Of a DNA stretch of 64,000 nt, positions 51,193 through 61,507 are shown piece by piece; the stretch's first letter is position 1, and each line of letters begins with the position of its first letter. The stretch covers positions 1-64,000 of the forward strand of contig NZ_AUGX01000016.1 in assembly GCF_000422885.1 (NCBI RefSeq), written 5' to 3'. Position numbers and translations under genes: made by a program. Below the pieces are notes generated by a model. It ran no database searches. It had not been told where the DNA came from and saw nothing but the letters and a program-made list of their open reading frames with translations. Source of the stretch: Ottowia thiooxydans DSM 14619. GTDB taxonomy: Bacteria; Pseudomonadota; Gammaproteobacteria; Burkholderiales; Burkholderiaceae_C.

Positions 51193-54100
51193 ATGACGAA
51201 CACCACTGTTTCCGAGTTCGCGAACGAACTCAAAAAGCCGACCGACACTCTGCTTGAACAATTGCAGGCAGCGGGCGTGGCCAAATCGGCCCCCTCCGAT
51301 GTCTTGACCGACAACGACAAACAGAGATTGCTGAACTACTTGCAAACCAGTCACGGAACCCAATCGGCCGAGCGTAAGAAAATCTCGCTGACGAAAAAAT
51401 CTACCAGCGAGATTAAACAGGCCGACGCCACGGGCAGAGCGCGCACCATCCAGGTGGAGGTCCGCAAGAAACGTACGTTCATCAAGCGCGACGATGAAGT
51501 TTCAGCCCCTGAGCCAGAGATTGAAGAGATTTCTCCGCCAGCGCCGCCTGTTCAGAGCGCACCTGTCATTGATGAGGCTGAATTGGCTCGTCGCCAGGCC
51601 GAAACACGTCGGCATGCGGAGCTGATGCGTCGCCAGGAAGAAGAGCAGACCGAGAAGCGCCGCCAACGCGAAGGACAAGAGCAAGAGCGTGCGAACGCCG
51701 CACGCGCTCAAGAAGCTGCGGTTGCTGCGCCCGTCCCCGCACCTGTTCCTGCGCCTGCACCAGCTCCAGAGGCCGCGATTGCGCCGGAGCCTGTGCAAGT
51801 TGCCGCGCCTGTGGCTGCGCCCGTTGTTTCTCCTGTGGCAACTGATGTTCCTGCGGCTCCTGCCCAGGCTGAGCCCGCAGTAGCCCAAGCGGAAAAGAGT
51901 GAGCCTGCCAAGGCCGCGTCAGAAAATACCGAAGCGGCGAGCGTGCCTGCTGAGCAAACCGTGAATTCGACACCCGCACCTGCAGTAAGCGTGCCGGCAG
52001 CGCCTCTGGTTGCTGCCAAGCCAGCTGTAGAAGATGAGGCAAGCCGCCAGCGTGACCACGACGAACGTCGCCGTAAAGCCCTGGCTGAAGCTGAAGCTAT
52101 TCGGAACATGATGAACGCGCCGCGGCGCGTACTCGTGGCCAAGAGGCCGGAAGAACCCAAAAAGGTCGAAGAAGCCAAGCCTGCTGTGGGTGTCAAGGGC
52201 ACTCTGCACAAGCCTGCTGGCACAACACCCAAGCCCGCTGGCGCAACAGCTGCTGCTGCACCTTCTGGCAATAAAGAGGTCAAATCTGCCAAGCTGTCTT
52301 CCAGCTGGGCAGGTGATCCGGCCAAGAAAAAGGGTATCCCAACCCGTGGCGACTCTTCCGGTGGCGCTGGTCGAGGTGGCAACTGGCGTGGTGGCCCTCG
52401 CGGACGTCGCGGTGATCGCGATCACCGTGATGTCCCTATGCAGGCCGCTCAAACAGAGCAGCGCATCGTTGAAGTGCACGTGCCGGAAACCATCACGGTG
52501 GCTGAGCTCGCACACAAAATGTCTATCAAGGCATCAGAGGTCATCAAGCAGTTGATGAAGCTGGGCCAGATGGTCACCATCAACCAGCCGCTCGATCAAG
52601 ACACGGCCATGATTCTGGTCGAAGACCTGGGTCACAAAGCTGTTATCGCTGCACTGGACGATCCCGAAGCGTTTACCGAAGAAGAAGTGCAAGCGCAGGC
52701 TGCTGAAGCCTTGCCACGCGCTCCTGTCGTGACCGTCATGGGTCACGTCGATCACGGTAAGACTTCGCTGCTCGACTACATTCGCCGCGCCAAAGTGGCG
52801 TCTGGCGAAGCTGGCGGCATCACGCAGCACATCGGCGCCTATCACGTGAGTACTCCTCGCGGCGTAGTGTCCTTTCTGGATACTCCCGGTCACGAGGCCT
52901 TTACGGCCATGCGTGCTCGTGGCGCGAAAGCCACCGACATCGTTATTCTCGTCGTGGCAGCGGATGACGGCGTCATGCCCCAAACCAAAGAGGCTATCAA
53001 GCACGCGAAAGCGGCTGGCGTGCCGATCGTGGTCGCCATCAACAAGATCGATAAGCCAGACGCTAACCTGGAGCGCGTCAAGGCAGAGTTGGTCGCTGAA
53101 GAAGTGGTGCCTGAAGAGTTCGGCGGCGAATCACCTTTCGTTTCCGTCTCTGCCAAAACAGGCCAGGGCGTGGACGACTTGCTTGAGCAGGTTCTGCTGC
53201 AGGCTGAAGTGCTTGAACTCAGGGCTCCAATCGATGCTGCTGCCAAAGGTATCGTGATCGAAGCACGACTCGACAAAGGTCGTGGTCCTGTTGCTACCGT
53301 ATTGGTTCAGTCGGGCACTTTGCGCGCTGGTGATGTCGTGTTGGCTGGTCAAACTTCCGGCCGCGTGCGTGCGATGCTGGACGAAAACGGTAAGTCAGTG
53401 AAAGAAGCTGGTCCTTCGATTCCAGTGGAAATTCAGGGCCTGACCGAAGTTCCGCAAGCTGGCGATGACTTCATGGTGATGGCAGATGAGCGCCGTGCGC
53501 GTGAAATCGCTACCTACCGTGCCGGTAAGTTCCGCAACACCAAGTTGGCGCGGCAACAAGCTGCCAAGCTCGAGAACATGTTTACCGACATGGCCTCCGG
53601 CGAGGTCCAGCATTTGCCGATCATCATCAAGGCAGATGTCCAAGGTTCTCAAGAAGCGCTGGCGCAATCACTGCTCAAACTCTCCACCGAAGAGGTGAAG
53701 GTTCAGCTGGTGTATGCAGGCGTTGGCGGTATCAGCGAATCCGACATCAACTTGGCCATTGCCTCTAAAGCCTTGGTCATCGGCTTCAACGTGCGTGCTG
53801 ACGTAGGTGCGCGCAAGTTGGCTGAAGGCAATGATGTAGTGATTCATTACTACAGCATCATTTATGACGCTGTGGATGAGCTGAAGGCTGCGATGTCGGG
53901 CATGTTGGCGCCCGAGCAGAAAGAAGAAGTTATCGGTCATGCGGAAATCCGCACCGTGTTCGTGGCTACAAAGATCGGCACCGTTGCCGGCTGTATGGTC
54001 ACCCACGGCGTGGTTCGGCGCGATGCTCGCTTCCGTCTGCTGCGCGACAACGTCATCATCTACACAGGTGAACTTGACTCGCTCAAGCGCCTCAAAGATG

Positions 54101-54219
54101 ATGTGCGCGAAGTCAAAGAAGGTTTTGAGTGCGGTATCAAACTCAAGAACTACAACGACATCAAAGAAGGCGATCAGCTGGAAATTTTCGAGATCAAGGA
54201 GATCGCGCGTACGCTGTAA
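51193..54219 (+). CDS. infB: Translation initiation factor IF-2
   Basis: 1008 residues. N-terminal IF2_N domain ([20 protein letters not shown]), a long linker rich in Ala, Pro, Glu and Arg (about 115-400, including alternating Ala-Pro stretches), a second IF2_N (about 420-475), then the GTPase domain: G1 [16 protein letters not shown]3 [12 protein letters not shown]4 [10 protein letters not shown], and domains II-IV to the end. It brings initiator tRNA to the ribosome. The long linker is typical of proteobacterial IF-2. An internal start, as in E. coli, is possible. Confidence 0.97.
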   Translation: MTNTTVSEFANELKKPTDTLLEQLQAAGVAKSAPSDVLTDNDKQRLLNYLQTSHGTQSAERKKISLTKKSTSEIKQADATGRARTIQVEVRKKRTFIKRDDEVSAPEPEIEEISPPAPPVQSAPVIDEAELARRQAETRRHAELMRRQEEEQTEKRRQREGQEQERANAARAQEAAVAAPVPAPVPAPAPAPEAAIAPEPVQVAAPVAAPVVSPVATDVPAAPAQAEPAVAQAEKSEPAKAASENTEAASVPAEQTVNSTPAPAVSVPAAPLVAAKPAVEDEASRQRDHDERRRKALAEAEAIRNMMNAPRRVLVAKRPEEPKKVEEAKPAVGVKGTLHKPAGTTPKPAGATAAAAPSGNKEVKSAKLSSSWAGDPAKKKGIPTRGDSSGGAGRGGNWRGGPRGRRGDRDHRDVPMQAAQTEQRIVEVHVPETITVAELAHKMSIKASEVIKQLMKLGQMVTINQPLDQDTAMILVEDLGHKAVIAALDDPEAFTEEEVQAQAAEALPRAPVVTVMGHVDHGKTSLLDYIRRAKVASGEAGGITQHIGAYHVSTPRGVVSFLDTPGHEAFTAMRARGAKATDIVILVVAADDGVMPQTKEAIKHAKAAGVPIVVAINKIDKPDANLERVKAELVAEEVVPEEFGGESPFVSVSAKTGQGVDDLLEQVLLQAEVLELRAPIDAAAKGIVIEARLDKGRGPVATVLVQSGTLRAGDVVLAGQTSGRVRAMLDENGKSVKEAGPSIPVEIQGLTEVPQAGDDFMVMADERRAREIATYRAGKFRNTKLARQQAAKLENMFTDMASGEVQHLPIIIKADVQGSQEALAQSLLKLSTEEVKVQLVYAGVGGISESDINLAIASKALVIGFNVRADVGARKLAEGNDVVIHYYSIIYDAVDELKAAMSGMLAPEQKEEVIGHAEIRTVFVATKIGTVAGCMVTHGVVRRDARFRLLRDNVIIYTGELDSLKRLKDDVREVKEGFECGIKLKNYNDIKEGDQLEIFEIKEIARTL

Positions 54220-54285
54220 AAATTGCCGAATGTTCCTGCCGTGTAAGCGGTGGGGCTGTTCGCCAGAAGCTTTCGCGCATTCGCC

Positions 54286-54660
54286 ATGCCAAGAAAAAGT
54301 ACCACTCCCAACCGCAGTTTCAAGGTTGCCGACCAGATCCAACGTGATCTGGCGGAGTTGATCGCGCGCGAGTTGAAAGATCCGCGCGTCGGGATGGTCA
54401 CTGTGAACGCTGTCGAAGTAACGCCAGACTATGCTCATGCCAAGGTGTACTTCAGCCTTTTGAACGGCGATCCCGTGCAAACGTCTGAAGGCTTGAATGC
54501 GGCTGCTGGCTTCCTGCGGAGCGGGCTATTCAAGCGGTTGCACATCCACACGGTGCCCACGCTTCACTTCGTGTTCGATCGAACCATCGAACGCGCCGCC
54601 GATATGAACGCCTTGATTGCAAAGGCTGTTTCATCTCGTGCGAAAGACTCAGACGAATAA
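54286..54660 (+). CDS. rbfA: Ribosome-binding factor A
   Basis: 124 residues from the ATG at 54286 ([20 protein letters not shown]); the open frame upstream to 54250 has no family support. KH-like fold of Rbf[52 protein letters not shown]. Assists in late 16S maturation during cold adaptation. Between infB (66 bp) and truB (3 bp). Confidence 0.95.
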   Translation: MPRKSTTPNRSFKVADQIQRDLAELIARELKDPRVGMVTVNAVEVTPDYAHAKVYFSLLNGDPVQTSEGLNAAAGFLRSGLFKRLHIHTVPTLHFVFDRTIERAADMNALIAKAVSSRAKDSDE

Positions 54661-54663
54661 AGT

Positions 54664-55635
54664 ATGAATGCGCCGCGCACGAGGGTCGTCCGGCGCCCCG
54701 TGCACGGGGTGCTGCTGCTAGATAAACCCCTGGGTTTGTCGAGCAATCAGGCTTTGCAAAAAGCCAAGTGGTTGCTGCGCGCTGAAAAAGCGGGCCACAC
54801 CGGCACGCTTGATCCCCTGGCCACTGGTGTGCTGCCCCTCTGCTTTGGAGCGGCGACCAAATTCAGCCAAATTCACCTGGACGCAGACAAATCCTACGAA
54901 GCGACTATTCAGCTAGGGATTTGTACCGCCTCCGGCGATGCCGAGGGCGAAGTGACCTCGCGGCGCCCAGTGCCTGCGATCACCCAGGCGCAGCTGGATC
55001 AGGTGCGTCAACGTTTTACGGGCCCCATCTCTCAGGTGCCGCCCATGCACAGTGCCCTGAAAAAAGACGGCAAAGCGCTTTATGAGTACGCGCGCCAAGG
55101 CATAGAGATTGAGCGCGCACCGCGCGAAATCACAATACATTCACTGACCATCCAGCCGGGTAAAACACCTGAAACTCTGGACATCATCGTCAGTTGCAGC
55201 AAGGGCACCTACATACGCACCTTGGGCCAGGACATTGGAGAAGCGCTCGGATGTGGCGGTCACCTGACGGCTCTGCGTCGTATTGCTACCGGCCCGTTTG
55301 TTGCCGCGCAATGCATCAGTCTTGAAGCATTGGAAGCACTGCCTGAAATTGAGCGCCTCCACCGACTCTTGTTGCCTGAGGCGCTCCTGCCTGATCACTT
55401 CCCTGTCACGCTGGGAAGCGAAGATGCCGGGCGGTTCCTGACTGGCATGCGGCGTCGGGGCACGTGGTCAGACCACGAAACCATTGCAGTATTCGGCCGC
55501 GAGCCGCATGCCCTTCTAGGCACCGCCCACGTTAAATCCGGCGAACTTATCCCGGCGCGCTTGCTGAGCCCGATTGAAATCCAGCAGATCCTCGCCGCGT
55601 CCTCGCGCGGCAAACAACCTGAAGCCATCGTATGA
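54664..55635 (+). CDS. truB: tRNA pseudouridine-55 synthase TruB
   Basis: 323 residues. Catalytic Asp50 in AGHTGTLDPLATGVLPL, then KSYEATIQLG and YIRTLGQDIGEALGCGGHL, all diagnostic of TruB. It makes pseudouridine 55 in the T-loop of tRNAs. It starts 3 bp after rbfA and overlaps typA by 4 nt (ATGA), so translation is coupled. Confidence 0.95.
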   Translation: MNAPRTRVVRRPVHGVLLLDKPLGLSSNQALQKAKWLLRAEKAGHTGTLDPLATGVLPLCFGAATKFSQIHLDADKSYEATIQLGICTASGDAEGEVTSRRPVPAITQAQLDQVRQRFTGPISQVPPMHSALKKDGKALYEYARQGIEIERAPREITIHSLTIQPGKTPETLDIIVSCSKGTYIRTLGQDIGEALGCGGHLTALRRIATGPFVAAQCISLEALEALPEIERLHRLLLPEALLPDHFPVTLGSEDAGRFLTGMRRRGTWSDHETIAVFGREPHALLGTAHVKSGELIPARLLSPIEIQQILAASSRGKQPEAIV

Positions 55636-57452
55636 GTAAACAAATCCGCAACATCGCCATCATCGCCCACGTCGATCATGGAAAAACCACTATGGTTGAC
55701 CAACTGCTGAGGCAGTCGGGCACTTTTGCTGACCATGAAAAAGTGGTCGATACCGTGATGGACAACAATGCCATCGAGCGCGAGCGCGGTATTACTATTT
55801 TGGCCAAGAACTGCGCAGTTTCCTGGGGTGGCACACACATCAACATCGTCGACACGCCCGGACACGCGGACTTCGGCGGCGAGGTGGAACGGGCACTCTC
55901 CATGGTTGATGGCGTGGTGCTTTTGATCGATGCCCAAGAAGGCCCCATGCCGCAAACGCGCTTCGTGACCAAGAAAGCGTTGGCGCTCGGTCTCAAGCCT
56001 ATCGTGGTGGTTAACAAGGTCGACAAGCCGGGCGCTCGCCCCGATTTCGTGATCAACGCCGCTTTCGAACTTTTCGATAAGCTTGGCGCGAATGATGAAC
56101 AGCTTGATTTCCCGGTGGTGTATGCCTCCGGCATCAACGGCTGGTCATCCATGGAAGAAGGCGAGCAGGGCGAGCAGTGGGGTCCAGACATGTCTGCCCT
56201 GTTCGAAACTGTGTTGAAGCATGTGCCTGCGCACCAGGGCAATCCCCAAGCGCCGTTGCAACTGCAAATTTCGGCCCTTGATTTCTCCACTTTTGTCGGG
56301 CGCATTGGCGTGGGCCGCATCAGCGCGGGTACTGTCAAGCAAGGCATGGATGTGGTGGTGGCTGAAGGCACCGACGGCAAGACTTTCAAAGGACGTGTGA
56401 ACCAGGTCCTGACCTTCCAAGGCCTGGATCGCGTCCAAGTCACCGAGGCTGGCCCTGGTGAGATCGTGCTCATCAACGGCATCGCGGACATCGGTATTGG
56501 TGTCACTCTTACCGATCCAGTCAATCCGCAGCCATTGCCTATGCTGCATGTGGATGAGCCCACGCTGACCATGAACTTCTGCGTGAACACCAGCCCCCTG
56601 GCTGGCCGCGAAGGTAAGTACGTGACCAGCCGCCAGATCTGGGATCGCCTGCAGAAAGAGCTCCAAAGCAACGTGGCCTTGCGCGTCAAGGAAACAGATG
56701 AAGACGGTATCTTCGAAGTCTCAGGCCGGGGCGAATTGCACCTGACCATTCTGCTGGAGAACATGCGCCGCGAAGGTTACGAGCTGGCCGTGAGCAAGCC
56801 ACGTGTGGTGTTCCGTGATGTCGATGGTGAGCGCCACGAACCTATCGAATTGGTGACGGCTGATATCGAAGAAACACATCAGGGCGGCGTGATGCAGGCG
56901 CTCGGCGAACGCCGTGGTGACCTCGTGAACATGGAACCCGATGGCCGCGGCCGTGTGCGCCTGGAGTACCGCATTCCTGCTCGTGGGTTGATCGGTTTCT
57001 CCAACGAGTTCCTGAACTTGACACGCGGCTCCGGTCTCATCAGCAACATCTTCGACAGTTATGAGCCGCACAAAGGCGACATTGCTGGGCGCAAGAACGG
57101 CGTGCTCATCAGCATGGACGATGGCGAGATCTTCACTTATGCCCTGGGCAAGCTGGATGATCGCGGTCGTATGTTCGTACGCCCAAATGACCCTGTCTAT
57201 GAGGGCATGATCGTCGGTATTCACAGCCGTGATAACGATCTGGTGGTCAACGCCACTCGTACCAAGCAGCTGACCAACTTCCGCGTCAGCGGCAAGGAAG
57301 ATGCGATCAAGATCACGCCACCGATCATGCTCACGCTGGAATACGGCGTTGAGTTCATTGAAGACGACGAACTGGTCGAGATCACTCCGAAAAGCATTCG
57401 TTTGCGTAAACGTTACCTCAAGGAAAGCGAGCGCAAGCGCGCTGGCCGCTAA
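55632..57452 (+). CDS. typA: GTP-binding protein TypA/BipA
   Basis: 606 residues. GTPase domain with G1 HVDHGKTTMVDQLLRQ, switch region ERERGITILAKN, G3 DTPGHADFGGEVE, G4 NKVDKPGARPDF; then EF-G-like domains and the TypA-specific C-terminal domain (PHKGDIAGRKNGVLISMDDG). It binds ribosomes and supports growth at low temperature and under stress. Last gene of the operon; a 17-bp hairpin follows 26 bp downstream. Confidence 0.96.
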   Translation: MSKQIRNIAIIAHVDHGKTTMVDQLLRQSGTFADHEKVVDTVMDNNAIERERGITILAKNCAVSWGGTHINIVDTPGHADFGGEVERALSMVDGVVLLIDAQEGPMPQTRFVTKKALALGLKPIVVVNKVDKPGARPDFVINAAFELFDKLGANDEQLDFPVVYASGINGWSSMEEGEQGEQWGPDMSALFETVLKHVPAHQGNPQAPLQLQISALDFSTFVGRIGVGRISAGTVKQGMDVVVAEGTDGKTFKGRVNQVLTFQGLDRVQVTEAGPGEIVLINGIADIGIGVTLTDPVNPQPLPMLHVDEPTLTMNFCVNTSPLAGREGKYVTSRQIWDRLQKELQSNVALRVKETDEDGIFEVSGRGELHLTILLENMRREGYELAVSKPRVVFRDVDGERHEPIELVTADIEETHQGGVMQALGERRGDLVNMEPDGRGRVRLEYRIPARGLIGFSNEFLNLTRGSGLISNIFDSYEPHKGDIAGRKNGVLISMDDGEIFTYALGKLDDRGRMFVRPNDPVYEGMIVGIHSRDNDLVVNATRTKQLTNFRVSGKEDAIKITPPIMLTLEYGVEFIEDDELVEITPKSIRLRKRYLKESERKRAGR

Positions 57453-57477
57453 GGCTAACTCGCTTGCCCTTTAAGGG

Positions 57478-57515
57478 TGTGCTGCGTAAATCGAACGCTC
57501 GATTTACGCAGCACA
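57478..57515 (+). terminator. Perfect 17-bp hairpin after typA (terminator-like)
   Basis: TGTGCTGCGTAAATCGA-ACGC-TCGATTTACGCAGCACA, a 17-bp perfect stem with a 4-nt loop. Only a weak T-tract (TTCTT) follows. It likely ends the rimP-typA operon, but the stem is longer than usual and half AT, so it may also act as a processing or regulatory element. Confidence 0.55.
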
Positions 57516-57533
57516 TTCTTAGAGGCAATTTGA

Positions 57534-58454
57534 ATGGTCTACTCAGCTACCCCCGCCTGGAGCCATGCTCGCGCCGTATGGAGCATGGTCGCCGTCACGC
57601 TGATGTGGTCCATTGCTGGTGTCGTCACGCGCCAGCTGACTCAAGCAGGGGGCTTTGAGGTCACCTTCTGGCGCAGCTTCTTCACGCTGCTGGCTTTACT
57701 GGTCATCTTGCCCTTATGGCAGGGCGCGGGTTGGTTCCGTGCAGTGCACTGGCGCAACAAAGCATTGCTGCTCTCAGGTGTGTGCTGGTCTTTGATGTTC
57801 ACCGCCTTCATGCTGGCCCTGACGCTGACCAGCGTGGGCAATGTGCTGGTGACCATGGCGGCAGGACCGCTTTTGACCGCGCTGGTAGCGCGAATCGCGA
57901 TCGGTCATCGTATGCCTGCCCGTACCGCATGGGCGATTGTGGTCGCTGGTGCTGGAATTTTCTACATGTTTGTGCGCCAGTTCGATGCTCAAGGCTCGCT
58001 GGCCGGTATGGCTGTAGCGCTTGGAGTTCCTATAGGCAGTGCCATCAACTGGACGGTGGTGCAACGCAGCCAATCTCATGGCGAACGCGTAGATCTGGTG
58101 CCTGCCGTCTTGGTGGGCGCTGTAATTTCCACGCTTGTGACCTTACCCTTGGCTTTTCCGTTCACAGCGACACCGGCGGATCTAGGCTGGCTCAGCCTGC
58201 TAGGCGTCGTTCAATTGGCCATTCCATGTGTGCTGTGCGTTCTATGCGCGAGCGTCCTGAAGGCGCCGGAGGTTTCGCTGCTGGCTTTGCTCGAAGTGAT
58301 CTTCGGCATTCTCTGGGCCTGGCTAGGTGCTGGTGAAGCGCCTGCGCGAGAGGTATTGATTGGCGGATCTCTCGTAATCGGCGCACTTCTCGTCAATGAG
58401 CTGCTAGGCTGGCGCAGCAGGCAAAGCACACCTCGCATTCAAGTGTCGGAGTAG
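57534..58454 (+). CDS. EamA/DMT-superfamily transporter
   Basis: 306 residues, ten hydrophobic segments in two EamA repeats (about 15-145 and 155-295). Seen: WSIAGVVTRQLTQAGGFEVTFWRSFF near the first repeat (typical EamA), and VSLLALLEVIFGILWAWLGAGE in the second repeat (typical conserved motif near the end). Small-molecule exporter of unknown substrate. It starts 19 bp after the hairpin that follows typA. The 52-bp repeat, copy B, follows its stop codon by 14 bp. Confidence 0.88.
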   Translation: MVYSATPAWSHARAVWSMVAVTLMWSIAGVVTRQLTQAGGFEVTFWRSFFTLLALLVILPLWQGAGWFRAVHWRNKALLLSGVCWSLMFTAFMLALTLTSVGNVLVTMAAGPLLTALVARIAIGHRMPARTAWAIVVAGAGIFYMFVRQFDAQGSLAGMAVALGVPIGSAINWTVVQRSQSHGERVDLVPAVLVGAVISTLVTLPLAFPFTATPADLGWLSLLGVVQLAIPCVLCVLCASVLKAPEVSLLALLEVIFGILWAWLGAGEAPAREVLIGGSLVIGALLVNELLGWRSRQSTPRIQVSE

Positions 58455-58468
58455 CGCGAAACCTCGCT

Positions 58469-58520
58469 CCCTCTCCCGCTTGCGGGAGAGGGTTGGGCGG
58501 GGCCGGCCAACCGGTGAGGG
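58469..58520 (-). repeat. 52-bp intergenic repeat with hairpin, copy B
   Basis: Reverse complement of 22564-22615 with a single difference in the hairpin loop (CGCTTGCG against CGCGTGCG). It lies 14 bp past a stop codon, and its CCCTCTCCCGC/GCGGGAGAGGG hairpin could affect transcript ends. Confidence 0.85.
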
Positions 58521-58598
58521 GAGCGCTAGCGCTCTACGGCCATTCTTAAATAGCGGAAGCATCTAGAAGGCACCTAACGCTCCAAACCCCAAAGGAAA

Positions 58599-58988
58599 TT
58601 ACGGCTTCGCAACTTTCCAGTTACCACCCACGCCGTCGCCAGTCTTATCTCCGACCTTAGCGTCCTTCACAAAGTAATAAAGCGGCTGGCCTTTATAAGC
58701 CCATTGGCGTTTGCCGTCGTTGCGAATGATGATGTTGTAGTCACCGATAGGCTTAGCCGTTTCGGCGACAGCAAGGGGTGGCCAGTTCGTGGCGCAGGCG
58801 TCGTAGCACTCGGAAGCGCCACTGCCTTTGACATCCTTGGCGAAGAAATACAAGGTCTTGCCGGTTGGTCCGATCATCGTGCCATCAGCTGCTTGGGTGG
58901 GCGTGCTGGGAGCAGAAGACGAAGTCCCCATGCTGCCGCAACCCGCCAATGCCAGAGCGCCGAGAAGAGCAATACCAGAGAGTTTCAT
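58599..58988 (-). CDS. Small lipoprotein with Lipoprotein_15-type repeats
   Basis: 129 residues from the ATG at 58988; an ATG four codons upstream is less likely. Lipobox LALAGC with Cys at residue 17 means lipid attachment. The mature part has two repeats of the COG4315/Lipoprotein_15 type: GKTLYFFAKDVKGSGASECY with CATNWPPL, and GQPLYYFVKDAKVGDKTGDG with GNWKVAKP. Function of the family is unknown; proteins are periplasmic or outer-membrane-associated. Alone, facing away from the MFS gene. Confidence 0.85.
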   Translation of the reverse strand: MKLSGIALLGALALAGCGSMGTSSSAPSTPTQAADGTMIGPTGKTLYFFAKDVKGSGASECYDACATNWPPLAVAETAKPIGDYNIIIRNDGKRQWAYKGQPLYYFVKDAKVGDKTGDGVGGNWKVAKP

Positions 58989-59110
58989 GTGTTTCTCCAT
59001 TGTTGAAAGACCTCAGCAGTTTACTCACTGGCCTGCCAGATTTGTGTCAGGAAAAAGGCATTTCAATGACAAATGAGCGGGTGTCTCGACGCATGAGCGT
59101 TGTCAAGTCG

Positions 59111-60298
59111 CTATGCAACGCCCATGGATTTGGCATAGCTTGCAGGTGTCAATCGTCTCACCAGCGCGATGGCCACTGCGACGCAACCCAAGTGCAGCAG
59201 CCACCCGACCACAAAGCTGCCTGTGTATTCATGAAGCACGGCCACAATCCAAGGCAGAATAGCTGCAATCAAAAATCCCCCACCTTGCATGAGTGCGGAA
59301 AGCGCACCAGCTTGAGCCGGATCGGATAGGTGGTCCAGCGCCACAATAAAGGTGAGTGCAAAGCAACCACCCAACCCGGCTCCCAGCAGAATGGCCCAAA
59401 GGGTAGGCGCACCTTCAGGCCAAAAGCTAAGCGCAGTAAAGCCCAGCACCTGCATGGCCAAAACCAACCAGATCCACGGGCGCCGGTCTTCGTTCTTGCG
59501 AGCGAACACCGGCATAAGCAAGGCCGAGGCCGCCTGGCTTACAGCCAGGATTGCCAGCAGGCTGCCGCTGGCAGGCGCGCTCCATCCAAGCTCTCTGTAG
59601 AAGGGCGATAGCCAAGCCACCACGGTGGAGTAACCTCCATTCACTAGACCAAAGCAGGCCATCAGCAACCAGACGCGGGGCCGTCTCAAATACGAACCCA
59701 CGGCGATGCGGCCCGTTTTCGCGGCGGTATCCGCGGGGAGAGTAACGGCTCCCAAGGCGAGAGCAAGGGCTGCCAGCAAAGCCATCCAGGCCAGGCCCAT
59801 ATGCCAGTCGCCGCTGAGAGCTGTCACTAGTGGAGAGATTTGAGCGCCCAGCGCGCCTCCTCCCATCAACATCGCGGAATACAAGCCCATCACCAAGCCC
59901 ACTTGGTGCGGAAACATCCGCTTGACGATGCCTGGCAGCAAAGCCTGCACCACCGCCGTGCCGAGACCCAGCAGCGCTGCCGTACCTACCAATTGCCACC
60001 CACTGGTCGTGAAGAGGCGCAGGAACGAACCAACCACAAGCAATGCAAGCGCCACCAGAACGGAGCGCCGCTCTCCCACCTGGTTCTGCAAGAAAGGGCC
60101 TGCAAACGCGAACACCCCCATGAGCAGCATCGGCACCAGCGTAAGCAGTGCCATGCCCTGCAGTTGTAGCCCCGTGTTTTGACTGATATCGATGGCAAGC
60201 GGCCCAATGCCGGTCATGAATGGCCGCAGGTTCAGTGCGATCAAAGCTATGGCCGTCAGCAGCACGATGCTGGAAGATTTCTCGCGCTTCACGCTCAT
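59111..60298 (-). CDS. CynX/NimT-type MFS transporter
   Basis: 395 residues from the ATG at 60298, which overlaps the small upstream ORF's stop (ATGA). Twelve hydrophobic segments. CynX-family features: IALIALNLRPFMTGIGPLA in helix 1, GVFAFAGPFLQNQVGERRSV in the first loop, and GLVMGLYSAMLMGGGALGAQ. Family members move small anions such as cyanate or nitroimidazole-type or purine-like compounds; the substrate here is unknown. It is coupled to a 58-codon ORF that may be a deaminase remnant. Confidence 0.85.
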   Translation of the reverse strand: MSVKREKSSSIVLLTAIALIALNLRPFMTGIGPLAIDISQNTGLQLQGMALLTLVPMLLMGVFAFAGPFLQNQVGERRSVLVALALLVVGSFLRLFTTSGWQLVGTAALLGLGTAVVQALLPGIVKRMFPHQVGLVMGLYSAMLMGGGALGAQISPLVTALSGDWHMGLAWMALLAALALALGAVTLPADTAAKTGRIAVGSYLRRPRVWLLMACFGLVNGGYSTVVAWLSPFYRELGWSAPASGSLLAILAVSQAASALLMPVFARKNEDRRPWIWLVLAMQVLGFTALSFWPEGAPTLWAILLGAGLGGCFALTFIVALDHLSDPAQAGALSALMQGGGFLIAAILPWIVAVLHEYTGSFVVGWLLHLGCVAVAIALVRRLTPASYAKSMGVA

Positions 60299-60471
60299 GT
60301 TTTTTCGGTCTGCGCGTTGTGCTTTTTCGCCCAATGCGCATAAAGACCGGGCTGGTCCTCGTGGATCGCAGGCGCATGCCGAATGCGCATGCTCTGCATA
60401 GAGAACGGCGCCGCGCGGGCCAGTTCAACGGCTTGGCGCAGGAAGCTTTCTTCGTTCGTCGTATTACTCAT
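60295..60471 (-). pseudogene. Short ORF coupled to MFS gene, possible deleted deaminase
   Basis: 58 residues from the ATG at 60471. The start, NEESFLRQAVELARA, is what cytidine/guanine deaminase-family proteins begin with, but the following GG.PFG and zinc-binding H(A)E and PCxxC motifs are missing; the sequence jumps to a C-terminal-like PFSMQSMRIR and YAHWAKKHNAQ. A possible reading is an in-frame internal deletion of a nucleoside deaminase. Overlap of stop and MFS start (ATGA) suggests the pair was an operon of enzyme and transporter. A small unrelated protein is the alternative. Confidence 0.4.
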
Positions 60472-60668
60472 CTGGATCCAGATTATGAAAGATGAACATG
60501 GTCGCGATGGCAGCACGGCCGCTGGAATGGTTGTGAACTCCAGCGGCGCATATGTATGTGATTTTTTCTTCGTCGACTACCCCGAGTGCGCTCAATAGCA
60601 TTGGCTTCAGAGGTTGTAGCGTTCTGCTGCCTCCTCGCACATATCGCAGTACTTGAGGGAAGCACAAC

Positions 60669-61481
60669 ATGAAAAGTCAAAAACGCAACGCAGTCTTTTT
60701 CGCCGCCTTGGCACTCACCGCCAGCCTGTCCTGGGCTGACAGGCTCGGCGATATCAAGAAGGCCGGCGTGGTCCGCGTGGCCGCATTCGATGCCAATCCG
60801 CCCTTTGGTTCGGTCGATGGGAAGACAAGAAAAATCGTAGGTCTTGATGTCGACTACGCCAACGCGCTCGCGAAAAAACTAGGGGTGAAGTTGGAAATCG
60901 TTCCCACCAATCCGGCCAATCGCATTCCGCTTCTTACTTCCGGCAAAGTGGACCTGGTGCTTGCCAACTTCACCATCACCGAAGAGCGCACGAAGGTGGT
61001 TAATTTCAGCATCCCGTACTTTGCTTCGGGCACGCAGTTCATTGCCAAGAAAGGGACACTCAAATCTCCTGAGCAGTTGAGTGGTCTACGCATTGGTGTC
61101 GACAAGGGAACAACCAACGAAATCCAGCTGCGCGACAAATTCCCCCAAGCCACGTTGGTGGCATACGACGACACGCCCTTCGCATTCACTGCGTTACGTA
61201 ACGGCAATGTTCAGGCAATTTCCCAGGATGGTCCCAAGCTGATTGGCTTGTTGGCGAACGTTCCTGATCGCGAAAAGTATGAGATCCCACCGTTCGCTAT
61301 TTCGCAAGACTACATCGGAGTAGGTGTACCCAAGGGCGAAACCGCGCTGACGGAGTTCGTGAACACCACCTTGCGTGAGTTGGAGGCCAATGGCCAAGCG
61401 CAGAGGGTTTACGACACATGGTTTGGCCCCAAGACCAAGACGCCGCTCAAGCGAATCTTCAAGATCGGCGATCACACCTGA
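60669..61481 (+). CDS. Amino-acid ABC transporter substrate-binding protein (family 3)
   Basis: 270 residues with signal peptide (1-23, NAVFFAALALTASLSWA). Family 3 binding protein: GDIKKAGVVRVAAFDANPPF, GLDVDYANALAKKLGVKLEI, ANFTITEERTKVVNFSIPYF, and a C-terminal VNTTLRELEANGQAQRVYDTW. It binds a polar amino acid in the periplasm and gives it to the two permeases encoded downstream. Exact substrate unknown. Preceded by GAGGGA for ribosome binding. Confidence 0.9.
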   Translation: MKSQKRNAVFFAALALTASLSWADRLGDIKKAGVVRVAAFDANPPFGSVDGKTRKIVGLDVDYANALAKKLGVKLEIVPTNPANRIPLLTSGKVDLVLANFTITEERTKVVNFSIPYFASGTQFIAKKGTLKSPEQLSGLRIGVDKGTTNEIQLRDKFPQATLVAYDDTPFAFTALRNGNVQAISQDGPKLIGLLANVPDREKYEIPPFAISQDYIGVGVPKGETALTEFVNTTLRELEANGQAQRVYDTWFGPKTKTPLKRIFKIGDHT

Positions 61482-61507
61482 ATGAGTCTTGGCTGCGATG
61501 GATTGTC

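Noticed and set aside
55676-56764. 362-codon minus-strand frame opposite typA
   Set aside because: Ser/Thr/Pro-rich antisense shadow with no domain; typA is fully conserved on the other strand.
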